Source: Dastarcus helophoroides (lineage: Eukaryota; Arthropoda; Insecta; Coleoptera; Bothrideridae). From it: DNA of 64,000 nucleotides. Within the stretch, counting starts at the first letter, position 1; every line of letters starts with the position of its first letter. The stretch spans positions 16,803,664 through 16,867,663 of the forward strand of contig CM053337.1 of assembly GCA_028583605.1 (NCBI GenBank), read 5' to 3'. The notes beneath the pieces were generated by a model that searched no databases, was not told where the DNA came from, and saw only the letters and a program-made list of their open reading frames with translations. The position numbers and the translations under genes were made by a program. Below are positions 42,616-55,290 of this stretch, one piece after another.

Positions 42616-45600
42616 ATTTCGTCTTAATTAGAGGGCCCCAAGCTGGTCGAATCTGATTTACCTAATTTTTTGATGTTTCTCCCTTTCGTAGTAATTACAT
42701 TTTCTAACAAATATTTTTCAAATTCAGCTAATTTTAATCATTATAAGGTAAAAATTTCAGAGATGATAACCAAATAAGGCTGCAGCTTATCGCTTTTTAA
42801 CTAAAGTGCCCCAAACTGTCGGATTTTGGTTTTTTCAGTGTTTTCCACGTCTCTCCCTTCGATAGCGATCAAGTTTTAAATCAAATATTTTTTAAATGCA
42901 CATATTTCTGACACTTTCAAGCCAGAGATTTCAGAGGTGCTAACTAAATTGGACAGCAAGCTACAGTTTTTTAATTAGAGGGCCCCAAACTGGTCGAATC
43001 TGATTTATCTATTATTTTGATGTCTCTCCCTTTCGTAGTAATTACATTTTCAAGCAAATAGTTTTTAAATCTAGCTGATTTTAATCATTATCAGGTAGAT
43101 ATTTTAAAGATAATAACTAAATTAGGTTGCAGCTGATCGTTTTTTAACAAGAGTGCCCCAAGCTGTCAAAATTTGGTTTTTTTTCAGTGTTTTCTACGTT
43201 TCTCCCGATAGCGACCAGGTTTTGAATGAAATATTTTTTAAATGCATATATTTTTGACAATTTTGAGACAGAGATTTTGGAGGTGCTAACAAAATTAATC
43301 AGCAACTTATAGTTTTTGAATTAGAGGGCCCCAAGCTGGTCGAATCTGATTTATCTATTTTTTTTATGTCTCTCCCTTTCGTAGTAATTACATTTTGAAA
43401 CAAATATTGTTCAAATTCAGCTAATTTAAATCATTATTAGGTGGAGATTTCAGAGATGATAACTAAATTGAACTGTAGCTTATCGTTTTTTAACTAGAGT
43501 GCCCCAAGCTGTCAAAATTTGGTTTTTTCAGTGTTTTCCACGTCTCTCCCTTCGATAGCGACCAGGTTTTGAATGATATATTTTTTAAATGCATATATTT
43601 TTGACAATTTTGAGACAGAGATTTTGGAGGTGCTAACTAAATTAGTCAGCAACTTATAGTTTTTTAATTAAAGGGCCCCAAGCTGGTCGAATCTGATTTA
43701 TTTATTTTTGTTATGTCTCTCCCTTTCGTAGTAATTACATTTTGAAACAAATATTGTTCAAATTCAGCTGATTTAAATCATTATTAGGTGGAGATTTCAG
43801 AGATGATAATTAAATTGGGCTGCAGCCTATCGTTTTTTAACTAGAGTGTCCCAAGCTGTCAAAATTTGGTTTTTTCAGTGTTTTTCATGTCTCTCCCTTC
43901 GATAGCGATCAGGTTTTAAATCAAACATTTTTTAAGTGCATATATTTTTGACAATTTTAAGACAGAAATTTTATAGGTGCTGAGTAACTTAGTCAGCAAC
44001 CTACAGTTTTCTAATTAGAGGGCCCCAAGCTGCTCGAATCTGATTTATCTATTTTTTTGATGTCTCTCCCTTTCGTAGTAATTACATTTTAAAGCAAATA
44101 TTTTATAAATCCATCTAATTTTGATAATAACAAGGTAAATATTGCTGAGATAATAACTAAATCAGGCTGCAACTTATCGTTATTTAACTAGAGAGCCCCA
44201 AAATTGTCAGAATTGGTTTTTTCAGTGTTTTCCATGTCTCTCCCTTCGATGTCGATCAAGTTTTGAACCAAATATTTATTAAATGCATATGTTTTTGTTT
44301 ACTATAAAGTGGAGATTTTTGAGATGAAAACTAAATTAGGCTGCAGCTTATCGTTTTTTAACTAGAGTCCCCAAGCTGTCGGAATTTGTTTTTTTCAGTG
44401 TTTTCCACGTCTCTCCCTTCGATAGCGATCAAGTTTTAAATCAAATATTTTTTAAATGCATATATTTTTGACAATTTTGTTAAAGAGATTTTGGAGGTGC
44501 TAACTAAATTAGTCAGCAACCTACAGTTTTTTAATTAGAGGGCCCCAAGCTGGTCGAATCTGATTTATATATTTTTTTGATGTCTCTCCCTTTCGTCGTA
44601 ATAACATTTTCAAGCAAATATTTTTCAAATTCAGCTAATTTCAATCATTATTAGATGAAGATTTCAGAGATAATAATTAAATTAGGCTGCAGCTTATCGT
44701 TTTTCAACTAGAGTGCCCCAAGCTGTCGGAATTTGGTTTTTTCAGTGTTTTCCACGTCTCTCCCGTCGATAGCGATCAGGTTTTAAATCAAATATTCTTC
44801 AAATCCAGCTAATTTAAATCATTATTAAATGAAAATTTCAGGGATGATAAGTAAATTGGGCTGAAGCTTATCGTTTTTTAACTGGAGTGCCCCAAACTGT
44901 CGGAATTTGGTTTTTTCAGTGTTTTTCACGTCTCTCCCTTCGATAGCGATCAGGATTTGAATCAAATATTTTTTAAATGCATATATTTTTGACAATTTTG
45001 GGACAGAGATTTCAAAGGTGCTAACTAAATTAGTCAGCAACCCACCGTTTTTTAATTAGAGGGCCCCAAGTTGTCGGAATTTGTTTTTTTTAGTGTTTTT
45101 CACGTCTCTCCCTTCGATAACGATCAGGTTTTAAATCAATTATTTTTTAAATGCAAATATTTTTAACAACTTTGAGACATAGATTTCAGGGGTGCTAACC
45201 AAATTAGTCAGCAACCTACAGTTTGTTAATTAGAGAGCCCCAAGCTGATCGAATCTGATTTATCTATTTTTTTGATGTCTCTCCCTTTCGTAGTAATAAC
45301 ATTTTCAAGCAAATATTTTTCAAATTCAGCTAATTTCAATCATTATTAGATGAAGATTTCAGAGATAATAATTAAATTAGGCTGCAGCTTATCGTTTTTC
45401 AACTAGAGTGCCCCAAGCTGCCGGAATTTGGTTTTTTCAGTGTTTTCCACGTCTCTCCCTTCGATAGCGATCAGGTTTTAAATCAAATAATTTTCAAATC
45501 CAGCTAATTTAAATCATTATTAAATGGGAATTTCAGGAATAAGAAGTAAATTGGGCTGAAGCTTATCGTTTTTTAACTAGAGTGCCCTAAACTGTCGGAA

Positions 45601-48480
45601 TTTGGTTTTTCAGTGTTTTTCACGTCTCTCCCTTCGATAGCGATCAAGTTTTGACTTAAATATTTTTTAAATGCATATATTTTTGACAATTTTGGGACAG
45701 AGATTTTAAAGGTGCTAACTAAATTAGTCAGCAACCCACAGTTTTTTAATTAGAGGGCCCCAAGTTGTCGGAATTTGGTTTTTTTAGTGTTTTTCACGTC
45801 TCTCCCTTCGATAACGATCAGGTTTTAAATCAATTATTTTTTAAATGCAAATATTTTGAACAACTTTGAGACATAGATTTTAGAGGTGCTAACCAAATTA
45901 GTCAGCAACCTACAGTTTGTTAATTAGAGGGCCCCAAGCTGATCGAATCTGATTTATCTATTTTTTTGATGTCTCTCCCTTTCGTAGTAATAACATTTTC
46001 AAGCAAATATTTTTCAAATTCAGCTAATTTCAATCATTATTAGGTGAAGATTTCAGAGATAATAACTAAATTAGGCTGCAGCTTATCGTTTTTCAACTAG
46101 AGTGCCCCAAGCTGTCGGAATTTGGTTTTTTCAGTGTTTTCCACGTCTCTCCCTTCGATAGCGATCAGGTTTTAAATCAAAGATTTTTCAAATCCAGCTA
46201 ATTTAAATCATTATTAAATGGGAATTTCAGGGATAATAAGTAAATTGGGCTGCAGCTTATCGTTTTTTAACTAGTGTGCCCCAAACTGTCGGAATTTGGT
46301 TTTTTCAGTGTTTTCCACGTCTCTCCCTTCGATAGCGATCAGATTTTGAATCAAATATTTTTTAAATGCATATATTTTTGACAATTTTGAGACAGAGATT
46401 TCAGAGGTGCTAATTAAATTGGTCAGCAACTTACAGCTTTTTAATTAGAGGATCCCAAGCTGGTCGAATCTGATTTATATATTTTTTTTGATGTCTCTCC
46501 CTTTCGTAGTAATTACATTTTCAAGCAAATATTTTTTAAATCCATCTAATTTAGATCATTATGGGGTAAAGATTTCCAAAATAATAACTAAATTAGGCTG
46601 CAGCTTATCGTTTTTTAACTAGAGAGCCCCAAAGTTGTCAGAATTTGGTTTTTTCAGTGTTTTTCATGTCTCTCCCTTCGATAGCGATCAGGTTTTAAAT
46701 CAAACATTTTTTAAATGCATATATTTTTGACAATTTTAAGACAGAAATTTCAGAGGTGCTGAGTAACTTAGTCAGTAACCTACAGTTTTTTAATTAGAGG
46801 GCCCCAAGCTGGTTGAATCTGATTTATCTATTTTTTTGATGTCTCTCCCTTTCGTAGTAATTACATTTTGAAGCAAATATTTTTCAAATCCAGCTAATTT
46901 GAATCATTATTAGGTGGAAATTTCAGAGATAATAAGTAAATTAGGCTGCAACTTATCGTTTTTTAACTAGAGTGCCCTAAGCTGTCGGAATTAGGTTTTT
47001 TCAGTGTTTTCTACGTCTCTCCCTTCGATAGCGATCAAGTTTTGAATCAAATATTTTTTAAATGCATATATTTTTGACAATTTTTAGTCAGAAATTTTAG
47101 GGGTGCTAACTAAATTAGTCAGCAACCTACAGCTTTTTAAATTAGAGGGCCCCAAGCTGTCGGAATTTGGTTTTTTTTAGTGTTTTCTACGTCTCTCCCT
47201 TCGATAGCGATCAGATTTTGAATCGCATATTTTTTAAATGCATATATTTTTGACAATTTTTAGGCAGAGATTTTAGAGGTGCTAACTAAATTGGTCAGCA
47301 ACCTACAGTTTTTTAATTAGAGGGCCCCAAGCTGCTCGAATCTGATTTATCTATTTTTTTTGATGTCTCTCCCTTTCGTAGTAATAACATTTTCAAACAA
47401 ATATTTTTCAAATCCAGTTTATTTTAATCATTATTAGGCGGAGATTTCAGAGATAATAACCAAATTGGTCTGCAGCCTATCGTTTTTTAACTAGAGTGCC
47501 CCAAGCTGTCAAAATTTGGTTTTTTCAGTGTTTTCCATGTCTCTCCCTTCGATAACGATCAGGTTTTGAATCTAATATATTTTAAATGCATATATTTTTG
47601 ACAATTTTAAGACAAAGATTTTAAAGGTAACAAGTAAATTAGTCAGCAGCTTACAGGTTTTTAATTGGAGGGCCCCATGTTGGTCGAATCTGATTTATCT
47701 ATTTCTTTGATGTCTCTCCCTTTCTTAGCAATCACATTGTGGATCAAATACTATTCAAAAGTATCAAGTTTTAATAATCTTAGGGTGTAGATTGACCAGA
47801 TGCTAACTAAATTAGGCTATGACTTACGACTTTGGAACTAGGGACCTACAAACTATAAAAAAAAAATCGGGGTTTTCACGTCTCTCCCTTTGTTGACAAT
47901 CAACTTTTAAATAAAATATTTCCTAAATGTGTTTCTTTTTAACAATTTGGGGCACAGAATCCAGAGATATTAACTAAATTAGTCCACGACTTGAAGTTTT
48001 TTTGATCAGAGGGCCCCAAGTTGCTCGAATTTGATTCTCCTAATTTTTCACGTCTCTCCCTTTGTTGACAATTAACTTTTAAATAAAATATTTCCTAAAT
48101 GTGTTTCTCTTCAACAATTTGGGGCACAGAATCCAGAGGTATTAACTAAATTAGCCCACGACTTGAAGTTTTTTTGATCAGAGGGCCCCAAGTTGCTCGA
48201 ATTTGATTCTCCTAATTTTTCACGTCTCTCCCTTTGTTGACAATCAACTTTTAAATAAAATATTTCCTAAATGTGTTTCTCTTCAACAATTTGGGGCACA
48301 GAATCCAGAGATATTAACTAAATTAGTCCACGACTTGATCAGAGGGCCCCAAGTTGCTCGAATTTGATTCTCCTAATTTTACACGTCTCTCCCTTTCATA
48401 GTAATCACATTTTAGACCAAATACTTTTCAGAGGCATCTAGTTAGGATAATTTTGGGGTGCAGATTTCCTCGTTGCTAAC
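42616..48480. repeat. 173-bp complex satellite, block 2
   Basis: Same monomer classes as block 1. The right-hand edge (47700-48480) holds diverged monomers (tctccctttgttgacaatca), including three near-identical copies about 170 bp apart at 47870-48370. The decay toward the edge is the usual pattern at a satellite boundary. Confidence 0.92.
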
Positions 48481-49140
48481 TAAATTAAGCTGTGCTTTAT
48501 CGTATTCGACTAAATCGGTCGAGGATGTTAATATCTAAAAAAATATTCATAATAATTGAATCGATTACAAGTTTTTTCACCTTTGAATAGATTAAACAAT
48601 TTTTGAATCAACTATGAAATCTTGGTTTATTTTGTAAAATTGTTTCGATTTTGATCTGATAACAACACAGATAACAAAAGTAAACAACAGCCAAAACATT
48701 ATTTATCAAGATCGAAAATACATCTACAAAATTCGAGTATTATTAATCAGATAAATTAATTACTTTAAGATAAAGGTTCACTAGCTACTGTGACGGGGTT
48801 TTTTTTTACCTGAAAATTAAACCCTTAAGTTAACAGAAAGCGAACAATAGAGAATTGGTCATAGTTGATCCGTTATTCATGTCTAAAAATTTGATGATGA
48901 TTTATTTTGAAATCGATGATACAGGGAAAGAGATTAAGCATAAAAAGTGATTATCTATTAATCCGTTATTCCTAGAATTTTTCATTGGGTTGAGCAAGAG
49001 GGGAAAATGCATTTTGCGAATTGATCAAACGTATATTTTGATTAGATCGAATTTTTAGATGTTACAAATGCAACAGCTTTTATATATAAACACAAACTGA
49101 AATAGAACCATGATTAATCCAAGTTTCTCTAATTAATAAT
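48481..49140 (+). promoter_or_regulatory. Satellite-free promoter region of chitinase D with TATA box
   Basis: TATA box tatatataaa at 49081-49090; initiation about 30 bp on leaves a short leader. An ATG at 49110-49112 with a nine-codon reading frame might be a small upstream frame if the start site lies before it. GATA-type words ctgataac (48656), cagataac (48668), cagataaat (48748) and agataaag (48769) are present. Confidence 0.58.
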
Positions 49141-52100
49141 ATGAAGCTGTCACTGTTGTTGGCTTACACTTTGGCCATAGTGTCAACAGCTTCTGCTGAA
49201 GGTATGTATTTAACGATTATCATTAGCTACCTACTAGTTGACATTTTTAACCCTTACTGTGTGAAATACTTCAATATTTATAATTAATATCTTGTTGTTT
49301 GGTCGCTAATAATTAGTTATGATTTTTAATTAATTTTATTTAACATTTCTACGACCTAGTTTGGAAACATTGTCAACAAACAATAAAAATTTAACGGCCT
49401 AGCTTGGAAATATTGTCAACTAACAATAAAAATTTAACGGCCTAGTTTGGTAATGTTGTCAACAAACAATAAAAATCTAATGGCCTAGTTTGGAAATATT
49501 GTCAACAAATAACAAACATTTAAATATTTCCAAGCTGGGTCGTAGAAAAGTTAAATAAAATTAATTAAATATAATTTTTCCGACCATCATGAAGAATTAC
49601 TTATGAATCATTAGCTATTGAAAGCTATTGAAATGTTTAATTGGATCAACATTTTTTTTTTTAAGTTTACTCCACTCGCAAAGGGTAACCCCACTATGTT
49701 TTCAAAGCACTGCGAGTAGGATGCAGAAACAAAGATAGATCTTAGCATATATGTAATACTTCTATATGACGTGTTGTGTATAATCGCCACTACAAAATGC
49801 GTTGTCAAAAAGGTGAGATGAAAGTATATGTCGTACTCTTTGGAGGACAAGCATTCATTCATTTATAGCGGGAACAGATGACAAGATGGGCGGGAACACT
49901 AATAAATGAATGACAACAAAGATAACTGACGAGAAGCGGGATTGGTTAATGAATTCTGTCCTCCAAAAAGACAAACATATATATCCATCGCGCCTTTTGA
50001 ACACAATCGAAGGTACAAAACACGCCATATAGAAGTATTACATATATGGATCTTAGTAACTAAAGCATCACACTGACAGAATCATCATTTCAGCCAATGT
50101 CTTCTGTTATTTCGCCAGCTGGACGATCTACAGGCCCCCAGGTGGCACTTTCGCAGCCGCCAACGTCGACCCCACCCTCTGCACCCACATATCCTACGCG
50201 TTCGTTGGCCTAGGGGCAGACGCCAGCGTCAAAGTCTTGGACGATTGGGAAATGAACGGATTGCACGAATTGGAAGCCCTAATTAACTTAAAGAGGCAAA
50301 ATCCCAAGTTAAAATTGTCGGTCAGCATGGGTGGATATAACGAAGGTTCCACCATATACTCGGCGGTCGCCGCTACCCCAACGCTTAGAAAAACTTTGGT
50401 GAAGAACGTGGTTACTTTCGTGGGCGATAACGGGTTCGATGGGTTCGATTTGGATTGGGAATATCCCGGGACGAGAGGTGGGGCTGCCAGCGATAGAGAA
50501 AATTTCGTTACGTTGCTTAAGGAGTTGAAAGAGGGTTTAAATGCGGAAGGGTATTTGCTTAGTGCCGCCGTTGGGGGCGGCGTTGGGTTCATTGAAACGT
50601 CGTATGACGTTCAAGGGATTTCAGAGTAAGTTGGGGGTGGATTTCGCCACAATTTAACGCTAAGGTTTGGGTTGTAGTTCCCTCGATATGATTAATTTGA
50701 TGTCTTATGATTACTACACTGGGACGGAGAGCGTTTTAGGGCATGGTTCCCCATTGAATTACTCCCATTTGGATATAACCAAGAATGAAAAAGAGCTTAA
50801 TGTTGTAAGTAGTACATACTTCGTAGTTTCGAAAAAAGCTGTTCTGGGGAAGCAAACGTAGTACATTAGGGGCCTAATGCTTTATATTTTTATAAATTTA
50901 GTTTCTTTGGGACCATTGGGTCCATGTTGTTGTCCCTTTTTTGGGATTTTATGCTGGTCTGTGTTATTTACAGAAAAGTTGTATATGTATCTTTGTTTAA
51001 GATATTCTTTGTAATTTCTTTGCGAAGTATTCATATTTGTATGCAGTTTTATTGGCTTTTTCTTCGCCTGTCACTGAAATTTAGGATTGTGAAAGGAGGG
51101 ATCAACGAAGGAAAAGCCAATAAAACTGCCTACAAATGTATCTTTGTTGCAAGCAATTTTTCCTTTTTCGAAAAAAGGGGTGATTAAATTAATTCTCTTC
51201 CTTTGATTCTGTTGATTAACTTAATCCTTTTATGTTGTTCTTTTTTGATAAAGATTGTTAAATATCCAATATTCAAAAAAAAGCGAATTGTCAGCTACCC
51301 AAATATTAACCTTTTTTTTTACATAATTCTTGAGTGTTCTTTCAAAATTTTCAATAACTTTGAAAATTTTCCAATAACTTTGTAAATTACCCAATAACTT
51401 TGAAAATTTTCCAATAAGTTTGTAAATTTCCCAATAACTTTAAAAATTTCCCAATAACTTTCTAAATTTCCCAATAACTTTGTAAATTTCCCAATAACTT
51501 CGTAAATGTTGTTCTCCAATTTCCAACAACTTTGATATTTTTGTTCCCTTAATAGTTTTAAATTTTAATTCGAAATGTCGATAAAATGGGGTAAAAATTT
51601 GGTGTAATCAGAACGTCCCCATCTTACAGGCAGCGAGTGTGCAAGCTTGGTTGGATAACGGCGCCGATCCCGCCAAAATCAACGTGGGGATAGTCTCCTA
51701 TGGCCACAGCTTTACCCTAGAGGATGCCGCAAACGCCCAGTTACACGATCCTGTCCTAGGACCTGGAAGTCCAGGACCTTACACCCAACAACCCGGATTG
51801 CTCGGTTATAATGAGGTAAAATTTTTTCTTGATCGATCCTGAGGATTAATACTTCCTAGTTGATCTAGAGAATTAACATCGATCTTCTAGATATGCCAGT
51901 TCCATAGTGATCTGAAGGAAATTTGGGATGACGAACAGGAGGTTCCTCATATTATCAACGAGCAAGAATGGATAGGTTACGATAACGAGAAATCAATCAC
52001 TGCTAAAGCTCAGTACGCACTAGATAACAAGCTGGGTGGGGTCATGATCTGGTCATTGGACACTGACGATTTCTCTGGGGTTTGTGGCCAAGAAACTTAC

Positions 52101-52142
52101 CCTCTTTTGAGGGCGGCTAACAAAGCTTTAGGCAGATTGTAG
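49141..52142 (+). CDS. Chitinase D (GH18, secreted), intact, divergent copy
   Basis: Exons: 49141-49201, 50094-50625, 50678-50804, 51630-51815, 51891-52142; 385 residues. Signal peptide MKLSLLLAYTLAIVSTASAE, then ANVFCYFASW. Seen: SMGGYNEGS (Tyr where the other copies have Trp), catalytic D136-x-x-D139-x-D141-x-E143, MSYDYYTG, and WSLDTDDF. The sugar-binding loop after MxYD differs strongly from the other copies (YYTGTESVLGHGSPLN against FHGSFE..VGHYAPL), as does exon 4 (GHSFTLEDAANAQLHDPVLG). Substrate preference may therefore differ (inference). Exon lengths and phases match the leftward paralogues, but the gene is in the opposite orientation. Intron 1 holds two foldback elements. No chitin-binding domain. 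Confidence 0.96.
49315..49580. mobile_element. Foldback element with four internal 61-bp repeats, chitinase D intron 1
   Basis: The outer arms aattttatttaacatttcta (left) and tagaaaagttaaataaaatt (right) are inverted. Between them, caacaaacaataaaaattta plus acggcctagtttggaaatat repeats about every 61 bp four times. Confidence 0.8.
49733..50055. mobile_element. Long inverted repeat (about 150-bp arms), chitinase D intron 1
   Basis: The left arm atatgtaatacttctatatg, then ctttggaggacaagcattca, is matched by the inverted right arm (ttctgtcctccaaaaagac, then catatagaagtattacatat). The centre is near 49885 around aataaatgaatgac. Noncoding, MITE-like. The transcript would form a long hairpin close to the exon 2 acceptor at 50093. 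Confidence 0.8.
51030..51145. repeat. Inverted repeat in chitinase D intron 3
   Basis: atatttgtatgcagttttat plus tggctttttcttcg pairs with cgaaggaaaagccaataaaa plus ctgcctacaaatgtat. Arms are about 36 bp with few mismatches, and the loop is about 40 bp. Confidence 0.75.
51340..51535. repeat. About 20-bp minisatellite in chitinase D intron 3
   Basis: About nine copies of ttcccaataactttgtaaat with small changes. Confidence 0.9.
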
Positions 52143-52155
52143 ACTTTTTTGTGAT

Positions 52156-52161
52156 AATAAA
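52156..52161 (+). terminator. AATAAA poly(A) signal of chitinase D
   Basis: AATAAA starts 14 bp after the TAG stop (52140-52142), so the 3' UTR is very short, as in chitinase A. Confidence 0.72.
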
Positions 52162-52296
52162 ACTGATATTCTAGAGTTATTCGATTTTAAAATTAATCAT
52201 CGTCACCTTACTGGCTTCTAAGTTTGATTGGAGTTGGGATAAGATGAAAATAACAAATCCAAATTGTCAACGAAGTATCATTTCATTTTTTTTTTA

Positions 52297-52351
52297 ATTT
52301 GATATTCAAATCTTGTCTCCTGAAAGCAAAAAAGATTAAAAAACACAACAA
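52297..52351. mobile_element. Foldback element R1, fragment (copy 4)
   Basis: Only the inner part of one arm (caaatcttgtctcctgaaag, then aagattaaaaaacacaacaa) remains. It lies just past the 3' end of chitinase D. Confidence 0.6.
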
Positions 52352-52699
52352 TCGGTGGTGGCTGGCGTATAGGCACTGTGGAACTACAGCACCCCCAATT
52401 TGGCTTAAGAGTTTTTTTTCTTAAAATTTTCTGAACACTTTTCATTTCACAATTTTTTGCAGAAATTCTTAATTTTCTCTGATTTCTTTTCACAGAAATT
52501 TTGATTCCTTTCACGAAGTTACGACATTTAAAAACCTATTTTATTTTTAATTTTAATCAAAATTACATTTTCAATAACTAATTTTTGTAAAAGTTCTGAG
52601 AAAGAAATCAATATTTCGAGCAGGGATTAAAATATTAAGAAAAAAACTCAAATTTCTTTGAAAATGTCAACATTTTAAGAAAATAACTCCAAAAACTCT

Positions 52700-54250
52700 A
52701 AATCAAACTCATCTTCCATTTTACTATTTCTCTAAAAAATAAGTTAATACGGTATTTCCGAATTTTTACCTAAAATCTCAGTTTGTATAAAAAATTTGAG
52801 TTTTTTCAAATATTTCGATTTTTTTAGGAAATTTTATCACTTTCTTTGCAAAGTTTCCATTTTTTTCTAAATATTTTATAAAAAGAAATTTTCTCGAACA
52901 TTTCATTTTTCCCGAAAGTGTTATTCTTAAAATTTCTTCTAGAAATTCCAACTTCTTCAAATTTTTTTTCGAGTCCCTCTAATTAGATTAAAAATGTCAA
53001 GTTTTTTTACAACACTTTGACAATTTAAAGTTCGTTTTATTTTGTAGTTTTGACAAAAAAATGTTTGGAAAAAAACTCTAAAAGTTCTGTAAAAATTTCA
53101 ACATTTTGGGGAAAAACACAAAATTTCGACCTTTTCAAGTTTCCATTTTTTTCTAAATATTTTATAAAAAGAAATTTTCTCGAAATTTTTATTTTTCCTG
53201 AAAGTGTTATTCTTAAAATTTCTTTTAGAAATTCCAACTTCTTCAAATTTTTTTTCGAGTTCCTCTAATTAGATTAAAAATGTCAAGTTTTTTTACAACA
53301 CTTTGACAATTTAAAGTTCGTTTTATTTTGTAGTTTTGACAAAAAAATGTTTGGAAAAAACCCTAAAAGCTCTGTAAAAATTTCAACATTTTGGGAAAAA
53401 CAAAAAATTTCGACCTTTTCAAGTTTCCATTTTTTCTAAATATTTTATAAAAAGAAATTTTCTCGAAATTTTATTTTTCCTGAAAGTGTTATTCTTAAAA
53501 TTTCTTTTAGAAATTCCAACTTCTTCGATTTTTTTTTCGAGTTCCTCTAATTAGATTAAAAATGTCAAGTTTTTTTACAACACTTTGACAATTTAAAGTT
53601 CGTTTTATTTTGTAGTTTTGACAAAAGAATGTTTGGAAAAAACCCTAAAAGCTCTGTAAAAATTTCAACATTTTGGGAAAAACAAAAAATTTCGACCTTT
53701 TCAAGTTTCCATTTTTTTCTAAATATTTTATAAAAAGAAATTTTCTCGAAATTTTTATTTTTCCTGAAAGTGTTATTCTTAAAATTTCTTCTAGAAATTC
53801 CAACTTCTTCAAATTTTTTTTCGAGTCCCTCTAATTAGATTAAAAATGTCAAGTTTTTTTACAACACTTTGACAATTTAAAGTTCGTTTTATTTTGTAGT
53901 TTTGACAAAAAAATGTTTGGAAAAAAACCCTAAAAGCTCTGTAAAAATTTCAACATTTTGGGAAAAACAAAAAATTTCGACCTTTTCAAGTTTCCATTTT
54001 TTTCTAAATATTTTATAGAAAGAAATTTTCTTGAAATTTTTATTTTTCCTGAAAGTGTTATTCTTAAAATTTCTTCTAGAAATTCCAACTTCTTCAAATT
54101 TTTTTTCGAGTTCCTCTAATTAGATTAAAAATGTCGAGTTTTTTTACAACACTTTGACAATTTAAAATTCGTTTTATTTTGTAGTTTTGACAAAAAACTG
54201 TTTGGAAAAAATCCTAAAAGCTCAACATTTTGGGAAAAACAAAAAATGTC
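52700..54250. repeat. 286-bp tandem array
   Basis: tagttttgacaaaaaaatgt recurs at about 53046, 53333, 53619, 53898 and 54183 (period 279-287 bp). Units contain cctgaaagtgttattcttaa and cgagttcctctaattagatt. Related single units reappear in 62.7-63.8 kb, inside the putative intron of the next gene. Confidence 0.92.
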
Positions 54251-54744
54251 GACCTTTTTGTAAAGATATTCCAAATTTTTTTTAAAATTTCGATTTTTTG
54301 CTCTAAGAAATTTTGCTTTTTTTCCCATATGCAATTTGTGTTTATCTCTAAACATATTATATAAAGATTTTTTTGAAATTTCGACTTTACCTTAATATTT
54401 TGTCTTTAAAATATTTTTTCTTGTAGAAATTTTGATTTCTCTCTAATTTATTTTGAAAATTTAAGTTTTCTAACGAAATTTTAATATTTTAAAGTTGATT
54501 TTATTTTCTAATTTTGATAAGAATCTGAAAATTATTACGTATAAGTTTGGGGAAAATAAACTTCAAATCTGCACAAAAATAAGAAAACTTTGAGAAAAAT
54601 ATTGAAATTTCAAGAAAAAATGAAGCTTGTAAATTTTAACCTTTTTCAAAATTTGATATTTCTCTTAAAAATTACTACTACTGTAGGACCAAAAAAAATT
54701 CTGAATCGGAATTTCCAATTTTTTTAGAAATGTTAAAATTATTC

Positions 54745-55290
54745 TTGACATTCTAAAGTTCGAATTTAAAATTCAAATTTCGATAAAAGAAGATCGAAAT
54801 TTAAGGATTAAACTCAAAATGTCAAGAGAAAGCATATCATATTTATAGAAAAAGTTGAAATTTCTTGTAAGTAAACAACATTTTTCGAAAAAAAATTACA
54901 TTCTTAGAATTAAAGAAAAAAAAAGTCTTTTTTTCTAAAGTTCGAATTTAAAATTCAAATTTCGATAAAAGAAGATCGAAATTTAAGGATTAAACTCAAA
55001 ATAGCAAGAGAAAGCAGATCATATTTATAGAAAAAGTTGAAATTTCTTGTAAGTAAACAACATTTTTCGAAAAAAAATTACATTCTTAGAATTAAAGAAA
55101 AAAAAGTCTTTTTTTCTAAAGTTCGAATTTAAAATTCAAATTTCGATAAAAGAAGATCGACATTTAAGGATTAAACTCAAAATAGCAAGAGAAAGCATAT
55201 CATATTTATAGAAAAAGTTGAAATTTCTTGTAAGTAAACAACATTTTTCGAAAAAAAACTACATTTTTGGAATTAAAGGAAGAAAAAGTC
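54745..55290. repeat. About 183-bp tandem repeat, three units
   Basis: aaagttcgaatttaaaattc begins units near 54753, 54938 and 55118. The units share gagaaagcatatcatattta and gtaagtaaacaacatttttc and are nearly identical. 55290-56170 is degenerate AT-rich DNA with no feature seen. Confidence 0.9.
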
